In this document: one piece after another, positions 14,386-22,565 of the stretch
How positions within the stretch are numbered: position 1 is the stretch's first letter
Layout of the letters: every line of letters starts with the position of its first letter
From: Noviluteimonas gilva
GTDB taxonomy: Bacteria; Pseudomonadota; Gammaproteobacteria; Xanthomonadales; Xanthomonadaceae
Assembly: GCF_009740395.1 (NCBI RefSeq)
Contig: NZ_WOXT01000001.1
Coordinates: 280,464-344,463, forward strand
DNA length: 64,000 bases
Reading direction: 5' to 3'
Translations under genes and position numbers: made by a program
Notes under the pieces: model-generated
What the model was told of the DNA's origin: nothing
The model's database searches: none
Seen by the model: the letters and a program-made list of their open reading frames with translations, nothing else

Positions 14386-15299
14386 ACCCGAACGACGTCA
14401 TCGAATCCTACGTGGCCGACGTCATCCGCCGCGTGCCGCTCAAGGAACGCAACGACATCGGCGTCGAGCTGCGCACGTTGCTCTCGGAAATGCTGGACGA
14501 GCGCGCGGAAGCGGCCGGCCGCGCGCCCGACGATGCGATGGTGCTCGCGATGCTGCGCGAATTCGGCGCGCCCGCCGACATCGCCGCGCGCTATCGCGCA
14601 CCGGGCTTCGTCATCCTGCCGCCCGAGCAGACGCGCACCTTCGCATGGTTGTCGCTCGGCGGCATCGCGCTGCAATGGGCGCTCACCCTGCCCCGCGTCG
14701 CGGAAGGCCAGTCGATCACCGCGTGGTGGCTGACGTGGGGCCTGGGCGCGTTCTGGTGGCCGGGCTTCCTGTCGATGATGGCCTTGTTCGGCGCATGGAT
14801 CCGCCAGTGGCGCACGACGCCGCCGGCGTTCTCGCCGCGCGACGTCGATCCCGATCGCGTGCATCGCGGCGCGATGGCCTTCGGTTTGACGTGGTACGCC
14901 ATCGGCGTCGCGCTGATGGTCTGCCTGCCGTGGATCGCCGCGCAGTTGCCCGAGCCCTTTCCGCGCCTGTTCGTCTACGACCCCGACTTCCTGCGCACGC
15001 GCGCCTGGCTGATCGTCGTCCTGTGGGTCGCGGGCTTCGCAGTGATGGTGAACGTGCTGGCGAAGGGCCGATGGACGCATGCAACGCGTCGCCTCGAATT
15101 CGCCTTCAGCATCGCGTGGCTTGCGCTGATCGGCTGGCTCATCGCGGACGGCCCGATCTTCGTGTCGCAGGCGACCACCGACGGCGCGCGCTTCGGGCTC
15201 GGCATCCTGTTCCTGATCCTGCTGATCGACCTGGGCGTCAGGCTGGTCCGCGGGGCACGGCCGCGATTGCACGAACCCAAGATCGCCACGCGTCATTGA
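14382..15299 (+). CDS. PadR-associated membrane protein (HAAS/DUF1700-like)
   Basis: A 305-residue protein starting at the ATG that overlaps the padR stop. The N-terminal 70 residues (IESYVADVIRRVPLKERNDI and MLREFGAPADIAARY) form the helical HAAS/DUF1700-type domain often found in partners of PadR regulators. About six hydrophobic segments follow, from FAWLSLGGIALQWAL to GLGILFLILLIDLGV, so it is an inner-membrane protein. The family is thought to link membrane state to the PadR regulator, but no biochemical role is established. Confidence 0.7.
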   Translation: MNPNDVIESYVADVIRRVPLKERNDIGVELRTLLSEMLDERAEAAGRAPDDAMVLAMLREFGAPADIAARYRAPGFVILPPEQTRTFAWLSLGGIALQWALTLPRVAEGQSITAWWLTWGLGAFWWPGFLSMMALFGAWIRQWRTTPPAFSPRDVDPDRVHRGAMAFGLTWYAIGVALMVCLPWIAAQLPEPFPRLFVYDPDFLRTRAWLIVVLWVAGFAVMVNVLAKGRWTHATRRLEFAFSIAWLALIGWLIADGPIFVSQATTDGARFGLGILFLILLIDLGVRLVRGARPRLHEPKIATRH

Positions 15300-15306
15300 C
15301 CCCAAG

Positions 15307-15334
15307 AAAAACCCCGGCATCTGCCGGGGTTTTT
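15307..15334. terminator. Bidirectional terminator
   Basis: AAAAACCCCGGCA, loop TC, TGCCGGGGTTTTT: a 13-bp stem with an A-run on one side and a T-run on the other. It lies between the convergent padR operon and the RND pump gene, so it can end both transcripts. Confidence 0.85.
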
Positions 15335-15341
15335 CGTTGCA

Positions 15342-18300
15342 TCAGACGTCGTCGAGGTGCTGGGTGATCTTCGGCGGTTCGTCCAGCTTGTCGCCGAGTG
15401 CGCGCCGCACGATCGCGTAGAACACCGGGATGAAGAGCAGGCCGAGGAACGTGGCCGCGAGCATGCCGCCGATGACGCCGGTACCGATCGCGTGGCGTGC
15501 ATTCGCGCCTGCGCCGGTCGAGATCGCCAGCGGCAACACGCCCATGATGAAGGCCAGCGACGTCATCAGGATCGGCCGCAGTCGCAGCTTCGCCGCTTCC
15601 ACGACGGCCTGGCCGAGCGGCTTGCCTTCGTTGCGCTCCTGGATCGCGAACTCGACGATCAGGATCGCGTTCTTCGCCGCAAGACCAATGACCGTGATCA
15701 GGCCGATCTTGAAATAGATGTCGTTGGGCAGGCCGCGCAGCATCGACAGCGCCACCGCGCCGAGCACGCCGACGGGCACCACCAGCAACACCGCCACCGG
15801 CACCGACCAGCTTTCGTACAACGCGGCCAGGCACAGGAACACCACGACGATCGACAGGACCATCAACATCGTGGTCTGGTTGCCGGAGAGGATTTCCTGG
15901 TGCGACTGGCCCGCCCAGTCGTAACCGAAGCCCGGCGGCAACTGCGTGTCGACGATTTTCTGCATCACGCTCATCGCTTCGCCGGAGCTGTGGCCCGCCG
16001 ACTGCGAACCGACGATCTCCACCGCCGCGAAGCCGTTGTAACGCGTGAGCGTGGGCTCGGCGACTTCCCACGTCGACTTCACCACGTTGTTGAGCGGGAT
16101 CATCGTCGGCAAGCCGTTCGCCTGTTTCTCCGGCGAGGGCGTGTAGAAGTGCGAGAGCGAGTCCGCGCCCGTGCGATACGCCGCATCGGCCTGCATGTGC
16201 ACGCGCTTGACGCGGCCGCCCTGCACGAAGTCGTTGACGTACACCGGCGCCAGCATCAGCTGGATCGCGCTGTAGATATCGCCGACCGACAAGCCCATCG
16301 CTTCGGCCTGCACGCGATCCACGTCCAGCTTCAACTGCGGCGAAGGCGCCAGCGCATTCGGACGCACGCCCATCAACGCCTTGTCCTCGCCGGCCTTCTG
16401 CAACAGCGTGCCCATCGCCGCGTTGAGGGCATCGCGGCCCTGGCCCGCGCGATCCTGCAGGTACATGTCGAAGCCGCCGAACTGGCCCAGGCCCTGCACC
16501 GTCGGCAGGTTGATCACGAAGATCTGCGCGTCGCGGATCGGATACAGCGCGCCGTTGGCCTGTTCGATGAACTTCGTCGCATTGATCTTGCGTTCGTCCC
16601 ACGGCTTGAGCTTGATGAACGCCATGCCGACGTTCTCGCCCTGGCCGATGAAGCTGAAGCCCGACACCTGCATCATGCCGTCGAAGCCTTCCAGCTTCGA
16701 GATCGCCGGCCGCATCTGGTCGAACACTTCATTCGTGCGACGCAGCGTGGAGCCCGGCGGCAACTGCACGACCGCCAGCGCGTAACCCTGGTCTTCTTCC
16801 GGCAGGAAGCTGCCCGGCATCCGCCAGAACAGGAAGGCGCACAGGCCCGCAAGCACGAGGAACACCACCATCCACCGCGACGCATGGCGCACCGCGCTGC
16901 CGATGTGGCCGACGTAGGTGTTCGCCATCTTCCCGTAGTACTTGTTGAAGATGCGGAAGATCGGATTGCGGGCTTCGTGTTCCGCGCTCGGCTTGAGCAG
17001 GCTCGCGCACAACGCCGGCGTGAAGCCCAGCGCGAGGAACGCGGAGAACAACATCGCCATCGCGATGGTCAGCGCAAACTGCTTGTACACCGCGCCGGCC
17101 GAACCGGCCTGCAGCGCACTGGGAATGAACACCGCCGCCAGCACGATGGTGATCGCGATGACCGCGCCGGTGATCTGTTGCATCGCCTTGCGCGTGGCCA
17201 TCTTCGGCGACAGGCCTTCCTCGGTCATGATGCGTTCGACGTTCTCGATCACCACGATCGCGTCGTCGACCACGATGCCGATCGCCAGCACCATGCCGAA
17301 CAGACTCAACTGGTTGATCGTGAAGCCGAGCACGTACATGCCCAGGAACGTGCCGAGCAGCGCGACGGGAATGACGAGCGTCGGGATGAGCGTGGCGCGG
17401 AAGTTCTGGAGGAACAGCAGCATCACCAGGAACACCAGCACCATCGCTTCGGCGAGCGTCTTGACGACCTCCTCGACCGAGATGCGCACGAAGTCGGACG
17501 TGTCGTAGGGCGTGAACCACTCCACGCCCTTCGGGAAGCTCGGCTGCAACTGCGCCATGCGGTCCTTGACCAAGGCCGCGACCGAGAGCGCGTTCTCGCC
17601 CGGGCCCAGCAGCACGGCGAAACCGGCGGCGGGCTGGTCGTTCCACTTCAGGTCGAAGCTATGCGCTTCACCGGACACCTCGACGCGCGCGACATCCTTC
17701 AGGCGCACGGCCGCGCCATCTGGCGTGGTGCGCAACAGGATCCGTTCGAACTCTTCCGGTTGCGAGAAGCGGCCTTCGGCCGACACCGGCGCGGTGAACA
17801 TCTGCGTGTCCGGCGAGGGCTCGCCGCCGATCTGGCCGGCGGAGAACTGCACGTTCTGCCCACGCACCGCGGCCAGGACGTCGGTCGCCGACAAGCCGTA
17901 GGCATGCAGCTTGTCCGGGTTGAGCCAGATGTTCATCGCGTACTGGCCGCCGAACAACTGCGTGCTGCCCACGCCCGGCACGCGCGCGATCTGGTCGAGC
18001 ACGTTGGACGCGATGAGATCGGACAGCTCGTCGCGGCCGATCGCCGGATCGCTGGACTTCAATGCGATGACGAGCAGGAAGCCGCTGTTGGACTTCGACA
18101 CCGTGATGCCTTGCTGCACGACGTCTTCCGGCAAACGCGGCTGCGCCTGCGAGACCTTGTTCTGCACCTGCATCTGCGCGGTGTCGGGATCGGTGCCCGG
18201 CTTGAACGTCAGGTTGATCGACGCACTGCCGTCGGAACCCGACGAGGCACTGAAGTAGTCGAGGTTGTCGATGCCGGTGAGCTGTTGCTCGATGATCTGC

Positions 18301-18485
18301 GTGACCGCGCGCTCGACGGTTTCGGCGTTGGCGCCCGGGTAGAACGCGTTGACGCCGACTTGCGGCGGCGCGATGTTCGGATACGACTCGACACCGAGGC
18401 CGCGAATCGCGAGCACGCCGGAGATCACGATCATGATCGCGATCACCCAGGCGAAGACCGGATGGTTGATGAAATAACGGGACAT
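15342..18485 (-). CDS. RND multidrug efflux pump, inner-membrane transporter (AcrB/MexB type)
   Basis: A 1047-residue protein of the usual HAE1 length. It opens with MSRYFINHPVFAWVIAIMIV and has the twelve-helix, two-periplasmic-loop pattern. The proton-relay aspartates are present in IGIVVDDAIVVIENVERIM, and the porter-domain motifs PNIAPPQVGVNAFYPGA and GSDGSASINLTF are intact. It exports hydrophobic drugs by proton antiport as part of a tripartite pump. The adaptor gene lies upstream on the same strand. No outer-membrane TolC-like gene is adjacent, so a shared one must be used. No local TetR-type regulator is present. Confidence 0.93.
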   Translation of the reverse strand: MSRYFINHPVFAWVIAIMIVISGVLAIRGLGVESYPNIAPPQVGVNAFYPGANAETVERAVTQIIEQQLTGIDNLDYFSASSGSDGSASINLTFKPGTDPDTAQMQVQNKVSQAQPRLPEDVVQQGITVSKSNSGFLLVIALKSSDPAIGRDELSDLIASNVLDQIARVPGVGSTQLFGGQYAMNIWLNPDKLHAYGLSATDVLAAVRGQNVQFSAGQIGGEPSPDTQMFTAPVSAEGRFSQPEEFERILLRTTPDGAAVRLKDVARVEVSGEAHSFDLKWNDQPAAGFAVLLGPGENALSVAALVKDRMAQLQPSFPKGVEWFTPYDTSDFVRISVEEVVKTLAEAMVLVFLVMLLFLQNFRATLIPTLVIPVALLGTFLGMYVLGFTINQLSLFGMVLAIGIVVDDAIVVIENVERIMTEEGLSPKMATRKAMQQITGAVIAITIVLAAVFIPSALQAGSAGAVYKQFALTIAMAMLFSAFLALGFTPALCASLLKPSAEHEARNPIFRIFNKYYGKMANTYVGHIGSAVRHASRWMVVFLVLAGLCAFLFWRMPGSFLPEEDQGYALAVVQLPPGSTLRRTNEVFDQMRPAISKLEGFDGMMQVSGFSFIGQGENVGMAFIKLKPWDERKINATKFIEQANGALYPIRDAQIFVINLPTVQGLGQFGGFDMYLQDRAGQGRDALNAAMGTLLQKAGEDKALMGVRPNALAPSPQLKLDVDRVQAEAMGLSVGDIYSAIQLMLAPVYVNDFVQGGRVKRVHMQADAAYRTGADSLSHFYTPSPEKQANGLPTMIPLNNVVKSTWEVAEPTLTRYNGFAAVEIVGSQSAGHSSGEAMSVMQKIVDTQLPPGFGYDWAGQSHQEILSGNQTTMLMVLSIVVVFLCLAALYESWSVPVAVLLVVPVGVLGAVALSMLRGLPNDIYFKIGLITVIGLAAKNAILIVEFAIQERNEGKPLGQAVVEAAKLRLRPILMTSLAFIMGVLPLAISTGAGANARHAIGTGVIGGMLAATFLGLLFIPVFYAIVRRALGDKLDEPPKITQHLDDV

Positions 18486-18491
18486 GGTCGG

Positions 18492-19670
18492 TCAGCCCTG
18501 CGGTTGCGCGGCGGGGGCGGCGTTGTCGGCGGCCTTCTTTTCCGGCGTCCACGGCACGGCCTTCGCGGGCGCGCCGGGCTGCACGCGTTGCAGGCCCGAG
18601 ACGATCACCTGGTCCCCCGGCGCAACGCCGGAACCGACGACCCAATCCGCGCCTTCCTGGCGTTGCGTCGCGACGTTCTTGCGCGCGACCTTGCCGTCCT
18701 TGCCGACGACCATCACGTAAGAACCCTGCACGTCGCGCTGCACGGCGAGCGCCGGCACGCGGAAGGCGTTGTTCTGCATGCCGAGCGTGGCGCGCACGGT
18801 GACGAACGTGCCCGGCAACAGCAGGTGTTCGGGATTCGGCACGATGGCGCGCAGAGCGACCGCACCGGTCAAGGGATCGACGGTATCGGCGCTGAAATCC
18901 AGCGAACCGTCGTGCTTGTACGGCGAGCCGTCGGGCAGCAGCACCTGCACCCTGCGCTTGCCCGACGTGTTGGCCTGGCGCACCTGCGTGAGCTCGTCGA
19001 CGCTCATCGAGAAATTGACGTACATCTCGTCGATCTGGTCGACGGTGGTGAGCAAGGTGGCATCCCCCTGGCCGACGAGCGCGCCTTCGGTCACCTGCTG
19101 CTTGCCCGCGCGGCCGTTGATCGGCGAGCGCACCGAGGCATAGCCCAGGTTGATGCGTGCGGCATCGACGGCCGCCTTCGCCGCCTGCAACGCGGCCGCG
19201 GCCGAGCGTTCGGTCGCCAGTGCGTTGTCGAGATCGGACTGCGAGATGAATTTCTGCGGCGCGAGATTACGCGCGCGTTCGGCGGCGGTGCGCGCGTTCA
19301 CGTAGTTGGCCTGCGCGGAGGCCTGCGACGCCATGGCCTGCCCGAGCGCGGCCTGGAGCGGCGCCGGATCGATGACGAACAGCAGCTGGCCTTCCTTCAC
19401 GTCGCTGCCTTCTTCGTACACGCGACGCTGCAACACGCCCGGCACGCGCGCGCGCACGTCGGCGCTGCGATACGCGGCGAGGCGGCCGACGAGCTCCTTC
19501 ACCAGTGGCACCGTGGTCGGGCGCACCGTGACCACGCCGACTTCCGGCGGCGGCATCTGCCCACCCGCTGCATTCGCGTCGTCCTTTCCGCATGCCGCGA
19601 CCATGATCGCGACCGCGAACACCGTTGCGATGCGAGCGTTCGTGCCGTTGCTTCCAAGCTTGCGGGCCAT
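18492..19670 (-). CDS. RND efflux periplasmic adaptor (AcrA/MexA type)
   Basis: A 392-residue membrane-fusion protein. The ATG at 19670 has AGAGG upstream. A signal peptide ends in a lipobox VAAC before GKDDANA, so it should be lipid-anchored in the inner membrane. The order is standard: a lipoyl/barrel half (VRARVPGVLQRRVYEEGSDV), an alpha-hairpin, the second lipoyl half (VRSPINGRAGKQQVTEGALV) and beta-barrel/MP domains (LLTTVDQIDEMYVNFS). Only six bases separate it from the pump gene, so the two form an operon and make the pump-adaptor pair. Confidence 0.93.
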   Translation of the reverse strand: MARKLGSNGTNARIATVFAVAIMVAACGKDDANAAGGQMPPPEVGVVTVRPTTVPLVKELVGRLAAYRSADVRARVPGVLQRRVYEEGSDVKEGQLLFVIDPAPLQAALGQAMASQASAQANYVNARTAAERARNLAPQKFISQSDLDNALATERSAAAALQAAKAAVDAARINLGYASVRSPINGRAGKQQVTEGALVGQGDATLLTTVDQIDEMYVNFSMSVDELTQVRQANTSGKRRVQVLLPDGSPYKHDGSLDFSADTVDPLTGAVALRAIVPNPEHLLLPGTFVTVRATLGMQNNAFRVPALAVQRDVQGSYVMVVGKDGKVARKNVATQRQEGADWVVGSGVAPGDQVIVSGLQRVQPGAPAKAVPWTPEKKAADNAAPAAQPQG

Positions 19671-19804
19671 GCGCGATGCCTCTTCTTCCGTTTTCTGTAC
19701 GCGGGAGTTTACCTTGCGCACCGGGGCGCGGAACCCCTGTCGTTGGTCACGCGTCTGCTCGTCGCACGGGAATTGGTTGCGAATGCAACGGGATTGCGAA
19801 CGCT

Positions 19805-20497
19805 TCAGGGCACCAGCGGCGGCCATTGAAGGTGCCGCGCCATGCGTGAAGGCACCGGCACCGTCACATGCGGCAGCACGCCCCAGCACGGTGCCGGCAG
19901 GCGCGCGGTGAGCAAGGCGAGGTTGTCGTCGGCGCGCAGCATGTCGGGATCGATCGCCGTGCCGATCCAACCGGCAAGGCGGCAGCCATCGGCCGCGATC
20001 GCGCGCGCGGTGAGGTACGCATGGTTCAGGCACCCCAGGCGCAGGCCGACGACGAGCACGACGGGAATCTCGAGCGCACGCACCAGATCGGCCTGCATCA
20101 GATCGGTCGCGAGCGGCGCCATCCAGCCGCCGACGCCTTCGACGACGACGCAATCGGCCTGGGCGCGCAAGCGTTCGTGTGCATCGAGGATCGGCTGCAG
20201 CGTGACCTCGATGCCCGCATCGCGTGCGGCGAGCTCGGGCGCGAGCGGATGTTCGAGCGCGAATGGATTGACGTCTTCGTAAGGCACGTCGATGCCGCCG
20301 GCCCGCTGCAACGCCAGCGCATCTTCGTTGCGCCACCGACCGTCGATGCGTTCGCAACCGCTGGCCAACGGCTTCATTCCAAGCGCGCGCGTGCCGACAT
20401 CGCGCATCGCATGCAACAGCGTGGTGCTCGCGAGCGTCTTGCCGACGCCCGTGTCGGTGCCGGTGACGAACAGTCCCGTCCACGCCGCAACGTTCAC
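19805..20497 (-). CDS. bioD: ATP-dependent dethiobiotin synthetase
   Basis: A 230-residue protein starting at GTG 20497, which overlaps the upstream stop. It closes the ureido ring of biotin from 7,8-diaminopelargonate, CO2 and ATP. Visible motifs are the P-loop GLFVTGTDTGVGKT, KPLASGC, and VVVEGVGGWMAPL with the catalytic/Mg region. The other biotin genes are not in the window. The GTGA overlap with the TMEM175-like gene suggests translational coupling rather than a functional link. Confidence 0.93.
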   Translation of the reverse strand: MNVAAWTGLFVTGTDTGVGKTLASTTLLHAMRDVGTRALGMKPLASGCERIDGRWRNEDALALQRAGGIDVPYEDVNPFALEHPLAPELAARDAGIEVTLQPILDAHERLRAQADCVVVEGVGGWMAPLATDLMQADLVRALEIPVVLVVGLRLGCLNHAYLTARAIAADGCRLAGWIGTAIDPDMLRADDNLALLTARLPAPCWGVLPHVTVPVPSRMARHLQWPPLVP

Positions 20498-21240
20498 GCC
20501 GTCGCCCCCTTGGGTCCCACGCGCTCGCGCCGCGCGCGATACGCCCACAACAGCATGCCCATCGCCGAATACAGCCACATCGGCAGGCCGACGGTGAAGT
20601 TGTTCAACCACGCGACGGGCGCTGCGAGCATGACGAAACTCACCATCACGCTGCCGAACGCGGACGCCGTCATCAACGCATAGACGCCGGATTCACTCTG
20701 TGTGTTGAAGCGCTCGGTCGCATCGAGCGCGAGCACGTCGGCGCGTCGCAAGGCATGCACGTTCATCCGCCACAACAGCCACGACAGCGCGCCGAACCCC
20801 AGGCCGTAGACGATGAACGCGGTCTGCAAATCGAGCATCCATTGCGAGCGATCCATGCCGAGTTCGCTCGGAACGAAGCCACCGGTGAGCAACGACAGTC
20901 CGCTCGAAGTCACCATGCGCAGCGGATAGACGTACACGAGCACGACGAGCACGAAGGCCAGGCTCAGCACCGTCGACTTCGCATCCTCCATTCCGAAGCG
21001 CCGGCTCCAGCGGTTGTGCGAGGCCCAGAACATGCTCAGCAACACGAAGCACACCGCGAAGGTCGGCACGCGCCGCAAGGCGTCGCGCAATTCGGCCACC
21101 GTGTCGGGCAATTCGTTGTAGAAGATCACCAGCAGCGTCAGCGAGAAGGCGAATGCCGCGTCGACGAACGTCTCCACGCGCGTGACCTGCTGCCCGCGCA
21201 TGCGAAAGCCTTGCTCGACCGGCAATTGCGACAGATCCAT
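20494..21240 (-). CDS. TMEM175/DUF1211-like membrane protein
   Basis: A 248-residue protein with about six hydrophobic segments. The start is taken at ATG 21240 (MDLSQLP); a longer reading adds basic sequence without a good ribosome site. The first membrane helix reads RVETFVDAAFAFSLTLLV, resembling the RxxxFSDxxFAI hallmark of TMEM175 potassium channels, but with Val in place of the motif Ser. Bacterial members of this family are about 200 residues and assemble as tetrameric K+ channels. Because the key motif is altered and the protein is longer than usual, channel activity is uncertain. It is co-transcribed with bioD. Confidence 0.6.
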   Translation of the reverse strand: MDLSQLPVEQGFRMRGQQVTRVETFVDAAFAFSLTLLVIFYNELPDTVAELRDALRRVPTFAVCFVLLSMFWASHNRWSRRFGMEDAKSTVLSLAFVLVVLVYVYPLRMVTSSGLSLLTGGFVPSELGMDRSQWMLDLQTAFIVYGLGFGALSWLLWRMNVHALRRADVLALDATERFNTQSESGVYALMTASAFGSVMVSFVMLAAPVAWLNNFTVGLPMWLYSAMGMLLWAYRARRERVGPKGATA

Positions 21241-21316
21241 GACGGGCCCCTTCGTCGCGACGCAGCGTCGCGGCCACGGGACCATGGTAACGCCGGCGCG
21301 CTGGTAGACTCCGGGG

Positions 21317-21799
21317 ATGTTCACCGCCTCCACGCTGTCCGGCAGCAAGCCGGAGCAATACGCCCAGCTCGTTGAACAGGCGCGCGCCCTGCTCCACGGC
21401 GAGCCCGACCGCATCGCGAACGCGGCCAACCTTTCGGCGCTGGTCTACAACGCGTTGCCGCAGCTGAACTGGGCGGGCTTCTACTTCTTCGACGGCACCG
21501 AACTCGTGGTCGGCCCCTTCCAGGGCCTGCCCGCGTGCGTGCGCATCCCGCTCGACAAGGGCGTGTGCGGCGCGGCCGCGAGCACGCGCAAGACGCAGCT
21601 GGTCGAGGACGTGCATGCGTTCCCGGGCCACATCGCGTGCGATGCGGCGTCGCGTTCGGAAATCGTCGTGCCCCTGGTGCGCAACGGCGCGCTCGTCGGC
21701 GTTCTCGACCTCGATAGTCCGGTTCCCGCGCGCTTCGACGTTGAAGATCAGATGGGGATCGAAGCGATTGCCCGCCTGTTCGAGGAGTCCTTGGCTTGA
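21317..21799 (+). CDS. msrC: Free methionine-(R)-sulfoxide reductase, GAF type
   Basis: A 160-residue single GAF-domain enzyme. It reduces free L-methionine-(R)-sulfoxide with thioredoxin. The three conserved cysteines are present: Cys74 and Cys84 in PACVRIPLDKGVCGAAA and the catalytic Cys108 in PGHIACDAASRSEIVVPL. The signature NWAGFYFFDGTELVVGPFQG is intact and the length is normal. It is divergent from the TMEM175-like gene and its stop overlaps the start of the next gene. Confidence 0.93.
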   Translation: MFTASTLSGSKPEQYAQLVEQARALLHGEPDRIANAANLSALVYNALPQLNWAGFYFFDGTELVVGPFQGLPACVRIPLDKGVCGAAASTRKTQLVEDVHAFPGHIACDAASRSEIVVPLVRNGALVGVLDLDSPVPARFDVEDQMGIEAIARLFEESLA

Positions 21800-22173
21800 G
21801 CACCGTCAAGCTGCGCAACATCGGCCCGAAATCCGCCGCCTGGCTGCGCCAGGTGGGCTTGCGCTCGCGCGAGGATCTCGAAGCCGTGGGCGCCGTCGAC
21901 GCGTTCATGCGCGTGAAGCGCGCGGGCTTCCGGCCCAGCCTCAACCTGCTCTACGCGCTGGAAGGCGCGTTGCTCGATTGCCATTGGCAGGAAGTGCCCG
22001 AGGCGCGCCGCAGCGAACTGGTGAATGCAGCAGAAGCTGCCACGGCCCTGCTTCCGCCGCCGCGCAACCGCCCCGCCGCCTCGCCCGTCACCACCACGCA
22101 AGTGGCCGACACCGAGGACGCCGCGCCGGCGTTCAACCTGTTCGACGAGCCCGCCGGGCACGATGCGGACTGA
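21796..22173 (+). CDS. TfoX C-terminal-domain protein
   Basis: A 125-residue protein starting at TTG 21796, which overlaps the previous stop, with GAGGAG upstream. Residues 1-75 form a helix-hairpin-helix TfoX/Sxy C-terminal domain (LRNIGPKSAAWLRQVGL, then LLYALEGALLDCHWQEV). The remaining 50 residues are a Pro/Thr/Ala-rich tail ending in FNLFDEP. The TfoX N-terminal domain is absent, as in many stand-alone homologues. TfoX/Sxy proteins promote competence-gene transcription in other gammaproteobacteria, but whether the lone C-terminal domain does so is not known. Confidence 0.75.
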   Translation: MSTVKLRNIGPKSAAWLRQVGLRSREDLEAVGAVDAFMRVKRAGFRPSLNLLYALEGALLDCHWQEVPEARRSELVNAAEAATALLPPPRNRPAASPVTTTQVADTEDAAPAFNLFDEPAGHDAD

Positions 22174-22183
22174 CGCGCGGTCC

Positions 22184-22212
22184 TTCCGCGCCCGTGGCAC
22201 CCCAGTTACACT
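22184..22212 (+). promoter_or_regulatory. Candidate promoter for the riboswitch-btuB transcript
   Basis: TTCCGC, a 17-base spacer and TACACT (22207-22212). This would start RNA near 22219, right at the 5' edge of the cobalamin riboswitch, which supports the call. Confidence 0.45.
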
Positions 22213-22220
22213 CCCCGCCG

Positions 22221-22425
22221 CTTGAGGTGACCCGCGGACTCTCGTCCAAGGGTTGAAACGGGAAGCCGGTGACCGATCGCCTACGTGCGACGCATTCCGG
22301 CGCTGCCCCCGCAACGGTAAGCACGCAAGGCCAACGCATCCGCCACTGTGCGCAAGCACGGGAAGGCGCCGCGGCCGGGATCGCCTCTTCGAAGACGACC
22401 AGCGCGCAAGCCCGGAGACCGGCCT
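22221..22425 (+). ncRNA. Cobalamin (B12) riboswitch
   Basis: Characteristic conserved blocks occur in the right order: GGTTGAAACGGGAAGCCGGT (22251-), GCTGCCCCCGCAACGGTAA (22302-), CCACTG, a GGGAAGGCG-type element, and the B12 box AAGCCCGGAGACCGGCC (22408-22424). It lies in the 5' leader of the TonB receptor gene and should shut that gene off when adenosylcobalamin is plentiful. About 140 further leader bases up to the start codon probably contain the expression platform; no simple T-tailed terminator stands out, so control of translation initiation is more likely. Confidence 0.93.
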
Positions 22426-22565
22426 TGATGCAGACCTGGTTGCGATGCGGAGGGCATCGTGGCGGCAGCGCCGTCGCAAGCGCCTCCGCTGTGCGTTTCC
22501 TCCGTCTTCCGCGACTTCCTTGCTGACCCAAGGCGCGCGGGCGTGCGCGCCGGAGAGCTGAATCC

